A stretch of DNA of 64,000 bases from Actinomycetes bacterium (lineage in GTDB: Bacteria; Actinomycetota; Coriobacteriia; Coriobacteriales; Eggerthellaceae), in NCBI GenBank assembly GCA_023394615.1, contig JAEXAI010000020.1, forward strand, positions 1 to 64,000. Direction: 5' to 3'. Numbering within the stretch: the first letter of the stretch is position 1; every line of letters begins with the position of its first letter. The notes below the pieces were generated by a model. The model did not search any database. It was not told the DNA's origin and worked only from the letters and a program-made list of their open reading frames with translations. Of the stretch, positions 16,554 to 24,922 are shown piece by piece. The position numbers were made by a program, and so were the translations under genes.

Positions 16554-16877
16554 ATGCCACTCGCTGCAGATATCATTAACAATATTGTTTCCGTTAGCGA
16601 TTTTTCGCGCGGTAAAGCGTCCAAGATTCTCTCAAGGGTCGGGGATGATACGCCTATTATCGTTTTGAAGAACAACGCGCCTATGGCAGTTATTACTTCT
16701 CCAGCAGAGTATACGCGGTTGACGCAGATCGAAGAAGACTACAATTTGATATGCGAAGCGCTTGACCGCCTTGAACGAGCCGAGGAATCCCATAGATATT
16801 CGTTTGATGAAGTAATGAACGAATTGGAATTAACAGAAGAGGATCTTAACGAAGCTGATGAAGTGGATTTCGAATGA
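16554..16877 (+). CDS. Antitoxin of the Phd/YefM family
   Basis: 107 aa. The N-terminal half is the DNA-binding fold of Phd/YefM antitoxins: NIVSVSDFSRGKASKIL, PIIVLKNNAPMAVITSPAEY. The C-terminal half is strongly acidic and Glu/Asp/Leu-rich (ERAEESHRYSFDEVMNELEL... to EADEVDFE), expected to be disordered until it wraps the toxin. Strong RBS (GAAAGGGGG) before the ATG at 16554. A 30-bp palindrome overlaps the promoter. The stop overlaps the toxin start by 4 nt. It should neutralise the RelE-type toxin and repress the pair. The module lies between the glnA operon and polA and is probably a recent insertion; the leader is much AT-richer than its surroundings. Confidence 0.88.
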   Translation: MPLAADIINNIVSVSDFSRGKASKILSRVGDDTPIIVLKNNAPMAVITSPAEYTRLTQIEEDYNLICEALDRLERAEESHRYSFDEVMNELELTEEDLNEADEVDFE

Positions 16878-17206
16878 CTTCGTGGAAACTCGAGTTTCTT
16901 GATGAGGCTCTGAGGGATTTGAAGAAGATTGATGGTTCCCTCCGACCACAAGTCCTTAATGCGATAAAAAAGGTTCAGTCAAATCCTCTTCCTACCAATC
17001 AGGGAGGTTATGGCCATCCGCTTGGGAACAAATCAGCAACTAATCTTACCGATTTGTTAAAGATAAAGTTGCGTTCTAGCGGAATTCGCATCGTATATAA
17101 GATTGAAGAGCGCAATGATATTATGGTTGTGGTTATCAGGGGCACCAGAAGCGATGATGAGGTGTACCGTCAGGCTTTGAGGCGTCGCGAGAAACATGGT
17201 TTGTAG
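16874..17206 (+). CDS. RelE/ParE-superfamily toxin
   Basis: 110 aa. Pattern of the RelE/ParE superfamily: WKLEFLDEALRDLKKIDGSLRPQVLNAIKKVQSNP, a glycine-rich turn (GGYGHPLGNK), LLKIKLRSSGIRIVYKIEE (substrate-facing Arg in the RIVY strand) and VVVIRGTRSDDEVYRQALRR. RelE members cut mRNA in the ribosomal A site, while ParE members poison gyrase. The basic C-terminal helix (RRREKHGL) and the RIVYKI motif fit RelE better. Its ATG overlaps the antitoxin stop (ATGA), so translation is coupled. The target has not been shown by the sequence alone. Confidence 0.87.
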   Translation: MTSWKLEFLDEALRDLKKIDGSLRPQVLNAIKKVQSNPLPTNQGGYGHPLGNKSATNLTDLLKIKLRSSGIRIVYKIEERNDIMVVVIRGTRSDDEVYRQALRRREKHGL

Positions 17207-17334
17207 GTTGCGAATCTGAAGATTCAACTACCTGGAACATAGCGCACCCGTCGCGTGTTTCTCGCGCTGATTGCTCTCCCGTCATCTCACCTGCGTTATA
17301 CTTTTCGCTGACAAGCGAAGAGAAAGCGTTTCCT

Positions 17335-19965
17335 ATGCCCAGAAAAATCGCCGTCATCGACGGAAACTCCCTGATGCATCGTGCCTATCACGCCGTGCCA
17401 CCCACCATGAACGCACCCGACGGCACGCCGACCAATGCAGTTTTCGGTTTTATGTCCATGTTGCTGAAGTTCATAGACGTGTCAGATCCTGATGGTATCG
17501 TGTGCGCATTCGATGCGGGCCGTCCGAAGTTTCGGATGGAAGCGCTGGAGCAGTATAAAGCGCAGCGTCCGCCTATGGATGACGACTTACGCGTGCAGTT
17601 CCCTCTGATAGAAGACCTGCTCACTTCAATGAATATCCCTGTGGTGAAGGTAAAGGGCTGGGAAGGCGACGATATCCTGGGCACCATTTCAGCGCGCGGC
17701 GATGCGGACGATTTCGACACGCTGCTGGTGACCGGAGATAAGGATGCCTATCAGCTGGCAAGCGATCACACGCGCATCGTCACCACGAAAAAGGGCATCA
17801 GCGACATTGCGGTGTATACACCTGCTGAAGTGTTGGAGCGCTACGGCGTCACGCCCGCGCAATTCCCCGATTTTCTGGGCTTGATGGGCGACTCTTCCGA
17901 CAACATTCCCGGCGTGCCGGGCATCGGTGCGAAAACGGCCGCAAAGCTGCTGCAGAAGTTCAAAACGATGGAAGGCATCTACGAGAATCTGGACCAGCTG
18001 AAGGGCAAACAGTTGGAAAACGTGCGGGACAATCGCGACGCTGCGTTCCTCAGCCGTGAAGTGGCAACTATTGTGCGTGACCTCGATTTCCCACTTGATT
18101 TGAACGACGTGAGTTTTCCCAGCTACGATGAAGCTTCCGTTACCGAAGCATTCGGCAAGCTGCATTTCCAGTCGCATTTGGACAAAGTGGTGGCGTTGAT
18201 TGGTGGTGAGGTCTCCCGCGATACGCTGGAGCTGAAATGGGAAGGATATGCGACGGGCGAGGATGCGACACGCATGCTCGATGCGCTCTGTGCGTCTGCG
18301 GACGACAATATGGGCGTGGCTTTCGCCGTGCCTGAACAGGCGTCGCTATTTGAATCTGGGATGCATCTGGCAGTGTCGGGTGCGGAAGGCTCGCTGTATT
18401 TGGAAGGCGACGCCGCTGTAGCGGCGCTGGCCCGTATCGTCCGCACATGCGGTTTTGCCACGCTCGATGCGAAAGAAACCCTGCAACAGGTGTATCCAGC
18501 CGACACGGCCATTGATGCGGCAATTGACGAAGACTCCCTTTTCGCGGCGCGTTTTTTCGACGTGTCGCTTGCCGCCTACGTGTTGAACTCTTCGGTATCC
18601 CGCTATTCACCTGGTGCTTTGTCTGAAACGTATTTAGACGGTGCGCTGCCGGAGGGCAAGACCGATGTCGATGCGCTGGTGATAGAAGCGGCTTGCATGC
18701 GCGAGCTGGTGCCCGTGATGCGGCGTGCGCTCGACGCTGACGGCACGGCTGCAGTCTACGATGAAATCGATGCTCCGTTGGTGCCGGTACTGGCGCATAT
18801 GGAGCGCACAGGTGCAGCATTGGATGCGTATCGTTTACATGAGTTGGGCGAGGGCACGCAGAAGGACCTTGACGTGTTGGTTGATCAGATCTATCAGCTG
18901 GCGGGGGAAAAATTCAATATCGATTCCCCTAAGCAGGTATCGCATATCCTGTTCGAAGTATTGGGCTTGAAACCCAAAAAGAAAACCTCGCGCGGGTATT
19001 CCACCGACGCGAAAGTGCTCACCGAATTGGCGAAGGAGCACGATTTGCCCGCTCTGCTTCTGAAGTATCGCGAACTCGCGAAAATCAAGAGCACCTATAT
19101 TGATGCTTTGCCGAAGATGCGCAAGGAAGACGGACGATTGCACACATCGTTCAACGAGACCGTCACGACGACCGGACGCCTGTCGTCAAGCGATCCCAAC
19201 CTGCAGAATATTCCTGTGCGCACCGAATTCGGCCGCCATATCCGAGAGTGCTTCGTGCCCTTGCACGAAGGCTGCAAGTTCGTCTCAGCCGACTACTCGC
19301 AAATCGAGTTGCGCCTGCTCGCGCATCTTTCAGCAGACGAGCATTTGATAGCGGCATTCAACAGCGGTGCTGATTTCCATGCGGCTACAGCGGCCCGCGT
19401 GTTCGACGTGCCCGTAGAAGAGGTAACGCCCGAACTGCGAAGCCGTGCGAAAGCCGTGAATTTCGGCATCGTCTACGGTCAGCAGGCGTTCGGGCTGGGG
19501 CAGAGCCTGCATATCGGATATGCGGAAGCGCAGGAGATGATTGATCGTTACTTCGAGGCATACCCCAACGTGCGTACTTATCTGGACGATGTGGTAGAGC
19601 AGGCGAAAACCGACGGATTCGCAACCACCATGTTCGGGCGCAAGCGTCATATTCCCGAACTGAAGGCGCACAATGCTCAGCAACGTGCATTCGGTGAGCG
19701 TACGGCCATGAACCACCCCATGCAGGGCAGCGCTGCCGACATCATTAAAAAGGCAATGGTGCAGGCCGACTCTCGCCTGCGGGCGGATTTCCCGGAAGTA
19801 GGGTTGATGTTGCAAGTGCACGACGAATTGGATCTGTCTGTGCCAGATACGCAGGTAGAAGAGGTGTCTGCAATGCTGCAAGATGTGATGGAGCACGTGG
19901 TTGATCTGCGCGTGCCGCTTTTGGTGGACGTGTCGTCAGGCGACACCTGGGCGCAAGCGCATTAG
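17335..19965 (+). CDS. polA: DNA polymerase I
   Basis: 876 aa. The 5'-3' exonuclease/flap domain (1-290) has VIDGNSLMHRAYHA, DGIVCAFDAGRPKFR, GWEGDDILGTI, LLVTGDKDAYQL and GDSSDNIPGVPGIG. The 3'-5' exonuclease-like middle (300-480) lacks the DxE metal motif: the strand reads VAFAVPEQASL, and the later acidic positions are also changed, so proofreading is probably lost. The polymerase domain (about 500-876) is intact: TTTGRLSSSDPNLQNIPVR, motif A DYSQIELRLLAHL, O-helix RAKAVNFGIVYG and motif C VHDELDLSV. RBS GAGAAAG before the ATG at 17335. A short hairpin (TTCGCT...AGCGAA, 17304-17319) and a possible -10 TATACT (17297-17302) lie just upstream. It fills gaps in repair and removes RNA primers. 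Confidence 0.97.
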   Translation: MPRKIAVIDGNSLMHRAYHAVPPTMNAPDGTPTNAVFGFMSMLLKFIDVSDPDGIVCAFDAGRPKFRMEALEQYKAQRPPMDDDLRVQFPLIEDLLTSMNIPVVKVKGWEGDDILGTISARGDADDFDTLLVTGDKDAYQLASDHTRIVTTKKGISDIAVYTPAEVLERYGVTPAQFPDFLGLMGDSSDNIPGVPGIGAKTAAKLLQKFKTMEGIYENLDQLKGKQLENVRDNRDAAFLSREVATIVRDLDFPLDLNDVSFPSYDEASVTEAFGKLHFQSHLDKVVALIGGEVSRDTLELKWEGYATGEDATRMLDALCASADDNMGVAFAVPEQASLFESGMHLAVSGAEGSLYLEGDAAVAALARIVRTCGFATLDAKETLQQVYPADTAIDAAIDEDSLFAARFFDVSLAAYVLNSSVSRYSPGALSETYLDGALPEGKTDVDALVIEAACMRELVPVMRRALDADGTAAVYDEIDAPLVPVLAHMERTGAALDAYRLHELGEGTQKDLDVLVDQIYQLAGEKFNIDSPKQVSHILFEVLGLKPKKKTSRGYSTDAKVLTELAKEHDLPALLLKYRELAKIKSTYIDALPKMRKEDGRLHTSFNETVTTTGRLSSSDPNLQNIPVRTEFGRHIRECFVPLHEGCKFVSADYSQIELRLLAHLSADEHLIAAFNSGADFHAATAARVFDVPVEEVTPELRSRAKAVNFGIVYGQQAFGLGQSLHIGYAEAQEMIDRYFEAYPNVRTYLDDVVEQAKTDGFATTMFGRKRHIPELKAHNAQQRAFGERTAMNHPMQGSAADIIKKAMVQADSRLRADFPEVGLMLQVHDELDLSVPDTQVEEVSAMLQDVMEHVVDLRVPLLVDVSSGDTWAQAH

Positions 19966-20010
19966 GCAGCGTTTTATGTGCAGGGATTGAAAAGGCTCGG
20001 CTCTCATTTG

Positions 20011-20038
20011 TTGCGGGCGGCAATTTCTGTGTTAGAAT
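20011..20038 (+). promoter_or_regulatory. Promoter-like site upstream of rplU
   Basis: TGT-TAGAAT (20030-20038) is an extended -10, with TTGCGG (20011-20016) 16 nt upstream. A transcript from here would carry about 170 nt of untranslated leader before rplU, including a GC-rich self-complementary segment (TGCGCA-TTA-TGCGCA near 20103-20117). No known RNA family was recognised in it. Confidence 0.4.
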
Positions 20039-20144
20039 GCAAAGGCAACACGCGGGGGCGTAGTCTTTATCCCTTTCGACGGGCTCCATCGTATGCAAAC
20101 GTGTGCGCATTATGCGCAGGCGCGTGAAATAATTGATCAAAATG

Positions 20145-20173
20145 TTGACGGGCGGCGTTTTCACCGATAGAAT
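20145..20173 (+). promoter_or_regulatory. Main rplU-rpmA promoter
   Basis: TTGACG (20145-20150) and TAGAAT (20168-20173) with an ideal 17-nt spacer form the best sigma-70-type promoter in the window. Transcription would start near 20180, giving a 32-nt leader with AAGGAG at 20198-20203 before the rplU ATG at 20212. Confidence 0.8.
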
Positions 20174-20211
20174 ATCGCCTTGCGTTTTGACACTTTCAAG
20201 GAGAAATATAC

Positions 20212-20796
20212 ATGTACGCAATCGTTAAGACCGGCGGCAAGCAGTACAAAGTCGCCCCCGGTGACATCATCGAAATCGAAAAACTGGACGTTGCGCCCGG
20301 CACCAAAGTAGCGCTGGATGCTATCTGCATCGTCGATGGCAAAAAGGTCGAGCCTGACCCTGCGAAAGCCGCTGCCACGAAGGTTGAGGCCGTCGTGCTG
20401 GAGCAGTTCAAAGGCGACAAGCAGCTGGTCTTCAAGTTCAAGAAGCGTAAGAACTACAAGAAGCTGCGCGGACATCGCCAGAAACTCACGCGCGTTCGCA
20501 TTGAAGCCGTGGGCAGCGAAAAGGCTGAGCCGATGAGGAAGCCGAAACCGGCTGCCAAAGCAGAAACCGCGAAGCCCGCTGCAAAGCCGGCCGCCAAGGC
20601 AACTGCTGAAAAGAAGCCCGCTGCGAAAAAGGCTGCCGCGAAACCGGCTGCTGAAAAGAAGCCCGCTGCCAAGAAAGCTGCTGCGAAGCCTGCTGCTGAA
20701 AAGGCTGCTGAGCCTAAAAAAGCTGCCGCAAAACCGGCTGCTGAGAAGAAACCTGCCGCGAAAAAGGCCGATGCGCCTGCAGCGGATGCCGAATAG
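20212..20796 (+). CDS. rplU: Ribosomal protein L21 with Lys/Ala/Pro repeat tail
   Basis: 194 aa, about 90 more than normal L21. Residues 1-102 are the complete L21 core (MYAIVKTGGKQYKVAPGD, FKFKKRKNYKKLRGHRQ, TRVRIEAV), which binds 23S rRNA. Residues 105-194 are a low-complexity extension of Lys, Ala, Pro and Glu, with a 15-residue unit AEKKPAAKKAAAKPA repeated at 132, 147, 162 and 177 (third copy altered). This resembles histone-H1-like or nucleic-acid-coating tails. Such alanine/lysine tails occur on several ribosomal proteins of high-GC actinobacteria. Strong RBS AAGGAG at 20198. First gene of the rplU-rpmA-obg block. The extension is in frame and ends with a normal stop, so it is not a frameshift artefact. 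Confidence 0.96.
   Translation: MYAIVKTGGKQYKVAPGDIIEIEKLDVAPGTKVALDAICIVDGKKVEPDPAKAAATKVEAVVLEQFKGDKQLVFKFKKRKNYKKLRGHRQKLTRVRIEAVGSEKAEPMRKPKPAAKAETAKPAAKPAAKATAEKKPAAKKAAAKPAAEKKPAAKKAAAKPAAEKAAEPKKAAAKPAAEKKPAAKKADAPAADAE
20605..20772 (+). repeat. 45-bp in-frame tandem repeat in rplU tail
   Basis: About 3.7 copies of a 45-bp unit encoding AEKKPAAKKAAAKPA (codons 132-187). The copies differ mainly at third positions, so the array is old enough to have drifted but could still change copy number by slippage. Confidence 0.8.
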
Positions 20797-20817
20797 AACC
20801 TAGGGAGTTGAACTAAC

Positions 20818-21069
20818 ATGGCACACAAGAAAGGCCTTGGATCCAGCCGTAACGGCCGCGATTCCCATGCACAGCGTTTGGGTTGCAAGAAGTTCGGCGG
20901 CGAAACCGTTGTCGCTGGCAACATCTTGGTTCGTCAGCGCGGAACCCATTTCCATCCCGGCGAGAATGTCGGTCGTGGCAAGGATGACACCCTGTTCGCC
21001 AAGTGCGATGGCGTCGTGGAATACACCAAAGGCGTTCAGCGCAAGATTCACGTGCGTCCGCTTTCCTAA
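20818..21069 (+). CDS. rpmA: Ribosomal protein L27
   Basis: 83 aa. MAHKKGLGSSRNGRDSHAQR, GNILVRQRGTHFHPGENVG and DGVVEYTKG are the L27 signature. The N-terminal basic tail reaches the peptidyl-transferase centre. The gene begins directly with MAHKKG, so it lacks the N-terminal extension that Firmicutes cleave with Prp. AGGGAG RBS region 11 nt upstream; 21 nt after the rplU stop, same operon. A strong hairpin terminator follows at 21099. Confidence 0.97.
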   Translation: MAHKKGLGSSRNGRDSHAQRLGCKKFGGETVVAGNILVRQRGTHFHPGENVGRGKDDTLFAKCDGVVEYTKGVQRKIHVRPLS

Positions 21070-21098
21070 GCGAATCGCATATAACCGAATTATCAGGG

Positions 21099-21130
21099 AG
21101 CCCTCTGCGCGCAGGGGGCTTCTTCGTTTA
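21099..21130 (+). terminator. Terminator after rpmA
   Basis: AGCCCTCTGC (21099-21108) pairs with GCAGGGGGCT (21111-21120), one G-U pair included, followed by TTCTTCGTTT. The T tract is interrupted, so some read-through into obg (start 21145) is likely. Confidence 0.7.
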
Positions 21131-21144
21131 GAATGAGGCATATC

Positions 21145-22539
21145 ATGTTCATCGATAAAGTACATATCCATGTGAAGGCCGGCGACGGTGGGGCGGGTTG
21201 CATGAGCTTTCGCCGTGAGGCGCACGTGCCCAAAGGTGGGCCGGACGGCGGCGACGGTGGCCACGGCGGCAACGTGGTGGTACAGGCCGATGGCAGTGCG
21301 TCATCCCTGATCGACTACCGTTTCAAGCATCATTTCAAGGCCGACCGCGGCACACATGGCAAAGGGTCGCGCATGCACGGGGCCAATGGTGAAGACCTGA
21401 TTTTGAAGGTCCCCATGGGCACGGTCGTACGCGAGTATTCTCCTGATGGCGATCAGGCAGGCGAGTTGATTGCCGACCTCACTCGCGACGGCGATGCCGT
21501 GGTGGTGGCACAAGGCGGCGTGGGTGGTCGCGGCAACATTCACTTTGTCACGTCGACGCGGCGTGCACCCGCATTCGCGGAATTGGGCGAACCGGCCAAC
21601 GAGTGCTGGATTGAACTGGAAATGAAGCTGATGGCAGATGCTGCGCTTGTGGGCATGCCGAGTGCGGGAAAAAGCTCGCTTATCGCCCGCATGAGTGCAG
21701 CGAAACCCAAAATTGCCGATTATCCTTTTACCACTCTGGTGCCGAATCTAGGTGTTGCTCGTGGTGACGATTACGACTTCGTAATCGCAGATGTGCCCGG
21801 TCTGATAGAGGGCGCGCATGAAGGCAAGGGACTCGGGCACGAATTCTTGCGTCACGTTGAGCGCACGGCGATTATCGTGCATGTGGTGGACATAAGCGGC
21901 GGACTTGAAGGTCGTGACCCGGTAGAAGACTATCGCATCATAAAACGTGAGCTTGAACTCTATGCATCCGATCTGGCCACACGGCCTTGCATCGTGGTTG
22001 CGAACAAAGTGGATGCTCCCGATTGCGCAGACAACTTGGCGCGTTTGGCTGAAGCGGTGAAGCAGGATTCTATCGCGGCGGCTGGAGGCGACGAGTATGC
22101 GTCTAGTCCCATCGATCCGCGCCTGTATAAAACGAGCGCCGTGACGGGGCAGGGCATTGACACCCTAAAGGCGGCCATGGGCACGAAAGTGCATGAGTTG
22201 CGCGAAGCAGCGCGTGAGGCAAATGCGAACGAGCCATGCTACGATCATGTGTGGGAGCGCAGACGCCAAGAGCGTGAGAAGCACTTCGACGTTATGGAAC
22301 TCTCCGATGGCATATACCGCGTGAAGGGCACCCAGGTAGAGCGCATGGTTGTGCAGACAGACTGGGAAAACGAAGAGGCCATCTGCTTTTTGCAGCATCG
22401 CCTGAAACGCCTCGGTGTTGAAAAGGCCTTGGAAGCAGCAGGGGCGCGCGATGGCGATGAGGTGCGCATTGTAGGCCGCGCATTCGAATTCGAATCATCG
22501 AAAGTGCATGAGGATATATACGAAGGGCTCGATATATGA
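21145..22539 (+). CDS. obg: GTPase Obg/CgtA
   Basis: 464 aa from the ATG at 21145 (GAGG 6 nt upstream); an in-frame ATG at 21133 lacks an RBS, and Obg proteins normally begin MF(V/I)DKV. The N-terminal Obg domain is glycine-rich (VKAGDGGAGCMSFRREA, GGPDGGDGGHGGNV). The G domain (about 155-340) has P-loop GMPSAGKSS, switch DYPFTTLVPNLGV, DVPGLIEGAHEGKGLG and VVANKVDAPD. The C-terminal OCT domain (about 375-464) has VWERRRQEREKHF. It acts in late 50S assembly and (p)ppGpp response. The gene overlaps proB by 4 nt. Confidence 0.97.
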   Translation: MFIDKVHIHVKAGDGGAGCMSFRREAHVPKGGPDGGDGGHGGNVVVQADGSASSLIDYRFKHHFKADRGTHGKGSRMHGANGEDLILKVPMGTVVREYSPDGDQAGELIADLTRDGDAVVVAQGGVGGRGNIHFVTSTRRAPAFAELGEPANECWIELEMKLMADAALVGMPSAGKSSLIARMSAAKPKIADYPFTTLVPNLGVARGDDYDFVIADVPGLIEGAHEGKGLGHEFLRHVERTAIIVHVVDISGGLEGRDPVEDYRIIKRELELYASDLATRPCIVVANKVDAPDCADNLARLAEAVKQDSIAAAGGDEYASSPIDPRLYKTSAVTGQGIDTLKAAMGTKVHELREAAREANANEPCYDHVWERRRQEREKHFDVMELSDGIYRVKGTQVERMVVQTDWENEEAICFLQHRLKRLGVEKALEAAGARDGDEVRIVGRAFEFESSKVHEDIYEGLDI

Positions 22540-23666
22540 TGGCATCTGCCGCCCGAAAGATTATGGTGGTGAAGATCGGATCGTCCACATTAGTGGGTGA
22601 TACCGGCACCATAGACCGCGATTACCTGGCGTCTTTGGCCGACCAGGTGCGGCGCGTGCGGCAAGCTGGTTGGTCGCCCATTATCGTGTCTTCGGCTGCC
22701 ATCGCCTGTGGGCTGGATGCTCTGGGCGTAAAGAAACGTCCTGATGATATGCCCAGTTTGCAGGCTGCGGCATCGGTGGGCCAAGGTGTGCTTTCCACAG
22801 CCTACGCCGAAGTGTTCGACAGTTTTGACATCACTACATCGGTAGTGCTTCTGACCAGGCATGATACCGCCAGTCGCCATGCGTATCTACATGCGCGTGA
22901 CACCCTTTTGCGCTTGCTTGATTTCGCCGTGGTGCCTATCGTGAACGAGAACGATACCACTTCGGTCGAAGAGATTCGTTTCGGTGACAATGATACGCTG
23001 GGTGCTTTGGTGGCCTGTTTGGTAAAGGCTGACGAGGCTGTAATCTTCACCGACATCGACGGTCTTTATAATCAGAATCCGACCACGCACGCTGACGCGC
23101 ATTTAGTGGCCCATGTGGATCGCATTACCGAGCAGGTGATGGCGTCGGCTGGCGGTGTGGGAAGCAAGCTGGGCAGCGGCGGCATGATCACGAAAATCAA
23201 AGCTGCGCGCGTGCTGATGGTGGCAGGCATTCCACTTACCGTGTGCAACGGTCATGTGCCTGACGCGCTCGTGCGTATCGGTGCGGGCGAGCAGTTGGGA
23301 ACGCGTTTCAGCTCTGCGGGCAAGCCCCATGAGATTACGAACTACAAACTGTGGATTGCACTCGGCGATTCCGCGAAGGGTGCGGTCATTGTGGATGATG
23401 GCGCTGAAGAGGCCCTGATGAGCAAAGGCAGCTCGCTTCTATGTGTGGGCGTATCGGATGTGAAGGGCTCTTTCGAGGCTGGAGACATCGTGGATATAAA
23501 GGATAAGAACGGGCACTTGTTCGCACGCGGGAAAGTGAATGCGTCAAGTGATGAAGTGGAGCTTGCACGAGGCTATTCGCAGCGCGAATTGGCTGCGAAC
23601 AGGCTTTTGGCGCCTATGGCTGAGAAGCCCATAATCCATCGAGACGAATTGGTGGTGTTCGAATGA
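22536..23666 (+). CDS. proB: Glutamate 5-kinase
   Basis: 376 aa. Amino-acid kinase fold (1-260): VVKIGSSTLVGDTG, VSSAAIACGLDALG, PIVNENDTTSVEEIRFGDNDTLGALVA, TDIDGLYNQNP and GSGGMITKIKAARVLM. A C-terminal PUA domain (about 285-365) is present, as in the long bacterial form. It makes gamma-glutamyl phosphate, the first step of proline synthesis, normally feedback-inhibited by proline. ATGA overlaps with obg upstream and proA downstream indicate one translationally coupled unit. Confidence 0.96.
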   Translation: MMASAARKIMVVKIGSSTLVGDTGTIDRDYLASLADQVRRVRQAGWSPIIVSSAAIACGLDALGVKKRPDDMPSLQAAASVGQGVLSTAYAEVFDSFDITTSVVLLTRHDTASRHAYLHARDTLLRLLDFAVVPIVNENDTTSVEEIRFGDNDTLGALVACLVKADEAVIFTDIDGLYNQNPTTHADAHLVAHVDRITEQVMASAGGVGSKLGSGGMITKIKAARVLMVAGIPLTVCNGHVPDALVRIGAGEQLGTRFSSAGKPHEITNYKLWIALGDSAKGAVIVDDGAEEALMSKGSSLLCVGVSDVKGSFEAGDIVDIKDKNGHLFARGKVNASSDEVELARGYSQRELAANRLLAPMAEKPIIHRDELVVFE

Positions 23667-24922
23667 CGGACGTAATGCAGATTGCCCTTGCGGCAAAAGA
23701 GGCATCCCGCATGTGCGCTTGCACGTCGGGAGCGCAGCGAAACGAGGCTCTGGTGGCTATGGCCGCTGCCTTGCGCGATCACACATCTTCTATCGTGCAG
23801 GAAAACGAACGCGATATGAAAACGGCACGGGATGGCGGCACACCGGCGCCATTGCTGGACCGATTGATGTTGAATGCATCTCGTATCGAGTCGATGGCGG
23901 GTGCGCTGGAAGATTTGGCTACATTGGAAGATCCTATCGGACGCGTGCAAGAATCGCGCACGCTTGATTCAGGCGTGCAGATGTCACGCGTGTCGGTTCC
24001 GTTGGGCGTGGTGGCCATGGTCTATGAAGCTCGCCCGAACGTGACGGCTGATGCGGCGGGCATTTGCATCAAGTCTGGAAATGCCTGCATCCTGCGCGGG
24101 GGCAGCCTGGCGTTTCATTCCAACAACATTATCGCCGATATCCTGCATGCGGCGGCTGTATCTGCGGGAATGCCTGCGAACTGCATCTGCGCCATAAAGA
24201 CCACCGACCGATCCGCTACCGATGAATTGTTGCATATGCGCGGCATTGTTGATGTGCTGATTCCGCGTGGAGGTGCCGGGCTGATAAGCCATTGCGTGGA
24301 AAACGCTACGGTACCGGTGATAGAGACCGGTTTGGGCAACTGCCACATATACGTACACGATCCGGCAAACCTGCAGATGGCGCAAGATATCCTCTTGAAC
24401 GCGAAATGCCAGCGGCCAGGTGTGTGCAACGCCGCCGAATCACTTTTAGTCGATGCTTCCATTGCCCGTGCCGCCTACGGTGTGCTTTTGCCTGCATTGC
24501 ACAGCGCGGGTGTGTTGATTCACGCGGACGACACCGCTGCTGCCGTAGCGCAGCAGGCGGGCATTCCTTTTGAGGCGGCTAAGGAAGAAGACTGGGGGCG
24601 CGAGTATCTGGACATGGAGATTAGCGTGAAGACGGTTTCCGGACTAGATGAGGCCATCTCCCACATCAATCATTACGGTACAGGGCATTCGGAGGCCATT
24701 ATCACCGAAGATGCGCATGCCGCCAATCGCTTCCTTGCAGGAGTGGATGCTGCGGCCGTGTACTGGAACGCTTCGACTCGCTTCACCGATGGTGCTGAAT
24801 TCGGATTGGGAGCGGAAATTGGTATTTCCACGCAGAAGCTGCATGCGCGCGGGCCGTTTGCGCTCGAGGCTCTGACCACTTACAAATACCTTTTACGGGG
24901 GAGTGGGCAGGTGCGCGGCTGA
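23663..24922 (+). CDS. proA: Gamma-glutamyl phosphate reductase
   Basis: 419 aa, aldehyde-dehydrogenase superfamily. VPLGVVAMVYEARPNVTADAAGICIKSGNACILRGG is the NADPH/substrate segment, and the catalytic Cys lies in KCQRPGVCNAAESLL. The C terminus has HYGTGHSEAIITEDA and TDGAEFGLGAEIGISTQKLHARGP. It converts the ProB product to glutamate-5-semialdehyde, which cyclises to pyrroline-5-carboxylate. Starts inside the proB stop (ATGA) and ends overlapping the nadD start (TGATG). No proC is in the window. Confidence 0.97.
   Translation: MTDVMQIALAAKEASRMCACTSGAQRNEALVAMAAALRDHTSSIVQENERDMKTARDGGTPAPLLDRLMLNASRIESMAGALEDLATLEDPIGRVQESRTLDSGVQMSRVSVPLGVVAMVYEARPNVTADAAGICIKSGNACILRGGSLAFHSNNIIADILHAAAVSAGMPANCICAIKTTDRSATDELLHMRGIVDVLIPRGGAGLISHCVENATVPVIETGLGNCHIYVHDPANLQMAQDILLNAKCQRPGVCNAAESLLVDASIARAAYGVLLPALHSAGVLIHADDTAAAVAQQAGIPFEAAKEEDWGREYLDMEISVKTVSGLDEAISHINHYGTGHSEAIITEDAHAANRFLAGVDAAAVYWNASTRFTDGAEFGLGAEIGISTQKLHARGPFALEALTTYKYLLRGSGQVRG

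Noticed and set aside
21129..21134. TAGAAT as an obg promoter
   Set aside because: Only 10 nt before the obg start, leaving no room for a leader and RBS.
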